Shown here: one piece after another, positions 63,013 through 64,000 of the stretch | Layout of the letters: every line of letters begins with the position of its first letter | Position numbering within the stretch: position 1 is the first letter of the stretch | Source: Buddleja alternifolia | Taxonomy: Eukaryota; Streptophyta; Magnoliopsida; Lamiales; Scrophulariaceae | DNA length: 64,000 nt | Direction of reading: 5' to 3' | Assembly (NCBI GenBank): GCA_019426215.1 | Contig: CM033408.1 | Span: forward strand, 29,181,953-29,245,952 | Position numbers and translations under genes: made by a program | Notes under the pieces: model-generated | Seen by the model: the letters and a program-made list of their open reading frames with translations, nothing else | What the model was told of the DNA's origin: nothing | The model's database searches: none

Positions 63013-63257
63013 CTAGAAGAACCATAACAAGTCACAACACTCGTCCACAAGGCAACAGCAACACAAAGCTGCTAGGCTGCAAGCAAAAAACATCATTAAA
63101 AAGTTTGAAATTTTCTAAAGTTTGAACTAAAAATCAAGAAATTTCGACCCGAAAATCCGTAGAAAAACGTACCATCCTTCCAAAAATCCGGGTTCCCTCT
63201 TCGGAGGAGGAGCAGCATACTGCGGCGGAGCCATCACCGGTGGTCCTTGATAATAAC
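63013..63257 (-). CDS. Cysteine-rich transmembrane (CYSTM) protein, last two exons
   Basis: Exon 63173-63257 encodes GYYQGPPVMAPPQYAAPPPK followed by REPGFLEG. A 96-bp intron (63077-63172, GT-AG on the minus strand) follows. Exon 63013-63076 encodes CLAALCCCCLVDECCDLLWF plus F and TAG at 63013-63015. The Pro/Tyr/Gln-rich lead and CLAALCCCCxxDECC block are the CYSTM module, found in small membrane peptides linked to stress tolerance. The intron falls between GG-A/TG and C, keeping the frame (phase 2). The first exon, normally a short MSYY-type start, is not found in 63258-64000, so it probably lies beyond the window. Confidence 0.88.
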
Positions 63258-64000
63258 CTATAATAAAAAATAAAAATAACCCCTTCGACAAACTTGTATA
63301 TCAATACAAAGTGGACTTATATTTTAGTCCTGCGCTATAAACTAGTATGCTAATTCTAATTTAAATTCAAAAATTGAATAAATTGAATGTGATTATATTT
63401 AATCATGTGTCATCAGCAATAACTTATGCTTTGTGAACTACCCTCCTTAAACTACACAAGGATTATAGAATGTAAAAAATTCATGTTATATTTTGTTCTG
63501 ACCTCTGTGTACGTATGATTAGTCTCTTTAAATTATAAAACAATTATAGAATTAATATATATATATATATATGTAATTGACTTTAGTTCAACTCAACTAA
63601 ACCTGACGCTAAATTAACAATATATAGCAGTTCTTTCAATTTTCATCGTTTCTACAAAATTCAACCACTTTGATGTAGGTAAAATATATTTTATTGGACC
63701 AGTTGAACAATTGGACTTGTGACATAAGTGTGTGATCAAGCCCCCACAAACTTAACTTATGCTAGTTAGAGTTTCTTGTAATATTGTATAGGATTTATTT
63801 GAAAACACTTTTCGAATGAATTTTTAGAGATAAAAGTCCATTTGTAAAAATATTACTTATTTGCTAATGAAATTCAAATGGACTTTTCGAACAAATCGTC
63901 CCTCCAAAAAGTTCATGACTTTTGAACTTTTTTCCCCCCAACACTTCTATAAGAATCACTTAACCACAATTTTGCCAAAACACTTCATATTTCTAAAAGG
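63258..64000. other. Probable CYSTM first intron
   Basis: AT-rich, with a (TA)n run at about 63557-63573. No upstream exon of the minus-strand gene is recognised. Confidence 0.5.

Overview
The window is nuclear DNA of a flowering plant. It is AT-rich and intron-bearing, with MIKC MADS-box, F-box/DUF295, mitochondrial HSP70 and CYSTM genes, and it is crowded with plant transposons. The gene set and repeat types suggest a eudicot. I cannot name the genus from sequence alone.

Layout. (1) 0-5.5 kb holds a FLO1-like/GTD-binding (DUF593) gene on the minus strand, then a head-to-head inverted duplication of an F-box/DUF295 gene. One copy is intact (2321-3469, minus); the other (4398-5505, plus) is frameshifted at both ends. 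(2) 6-12.9 kb is a field of small transposons: Mutator-type and hAT-type MITEs, a tRNA-derived SINE and a Helitron-like element, several with exact target-site duplications (TSDs). (3) 13.56-39.37 kb is one AGL17-clade MIKC MADS-box gene on the plus strand. I resolved eight coding exons (237 aa), including a 16-nt last exon and an intron with a GC donor. Intron 2 is about 20.2 kb. It carries a non-autonomous copia-type LTR element, a Mutator-type element, a SINE, a gag-only LTR element (TR-GAG type), a PIF/Harbinger-type MITE and a Stowaway-like MITE. (4) 43.3-50.9 kb is a nearly full-length, decayed endogenous pararetrovirus (Caulimoviridae) on the minus strand. Its order is tRNA-Met primer site, small coiled-coil frame, capsid, small coiled-coil frame, movement protein, protease, reverse transcriptase/RNase H, and a possible transactivator. 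Capsid before movement protein is the cavemovirus/solendovirus arrangement. (5) 51.2-54.9 kb has dispersed/tandem repeats and two nested long-TIR MITEs. (6) 55.36-58.77 kb is a complete six-exon mitochondrial HSP70 gene (677 aa), with a tandem duplication just upstream that doubles a GAAnnTTC heat-shock core. (7) 59-64 kb has a solo LTR, a hAT MITE and the last two exons of a CYSTM gene on the minus strand that runs out of the window.

The host genes are unrelated in pathway: a membrane-anchored GTD-binding protein, an SCF-type F-box protein, a transcription factor, an organellar chaperone and a small membrane peptide. They share only the neighbourhood. I found no convincing new biochemical system. 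The most unusual things are the transposon-swollen MADS intron with its splice peculiarities, the pararetrovirus with preserved stop/start overlaps, the duplicated heat-shock core, and several elements whose insertion footprints are still exact.
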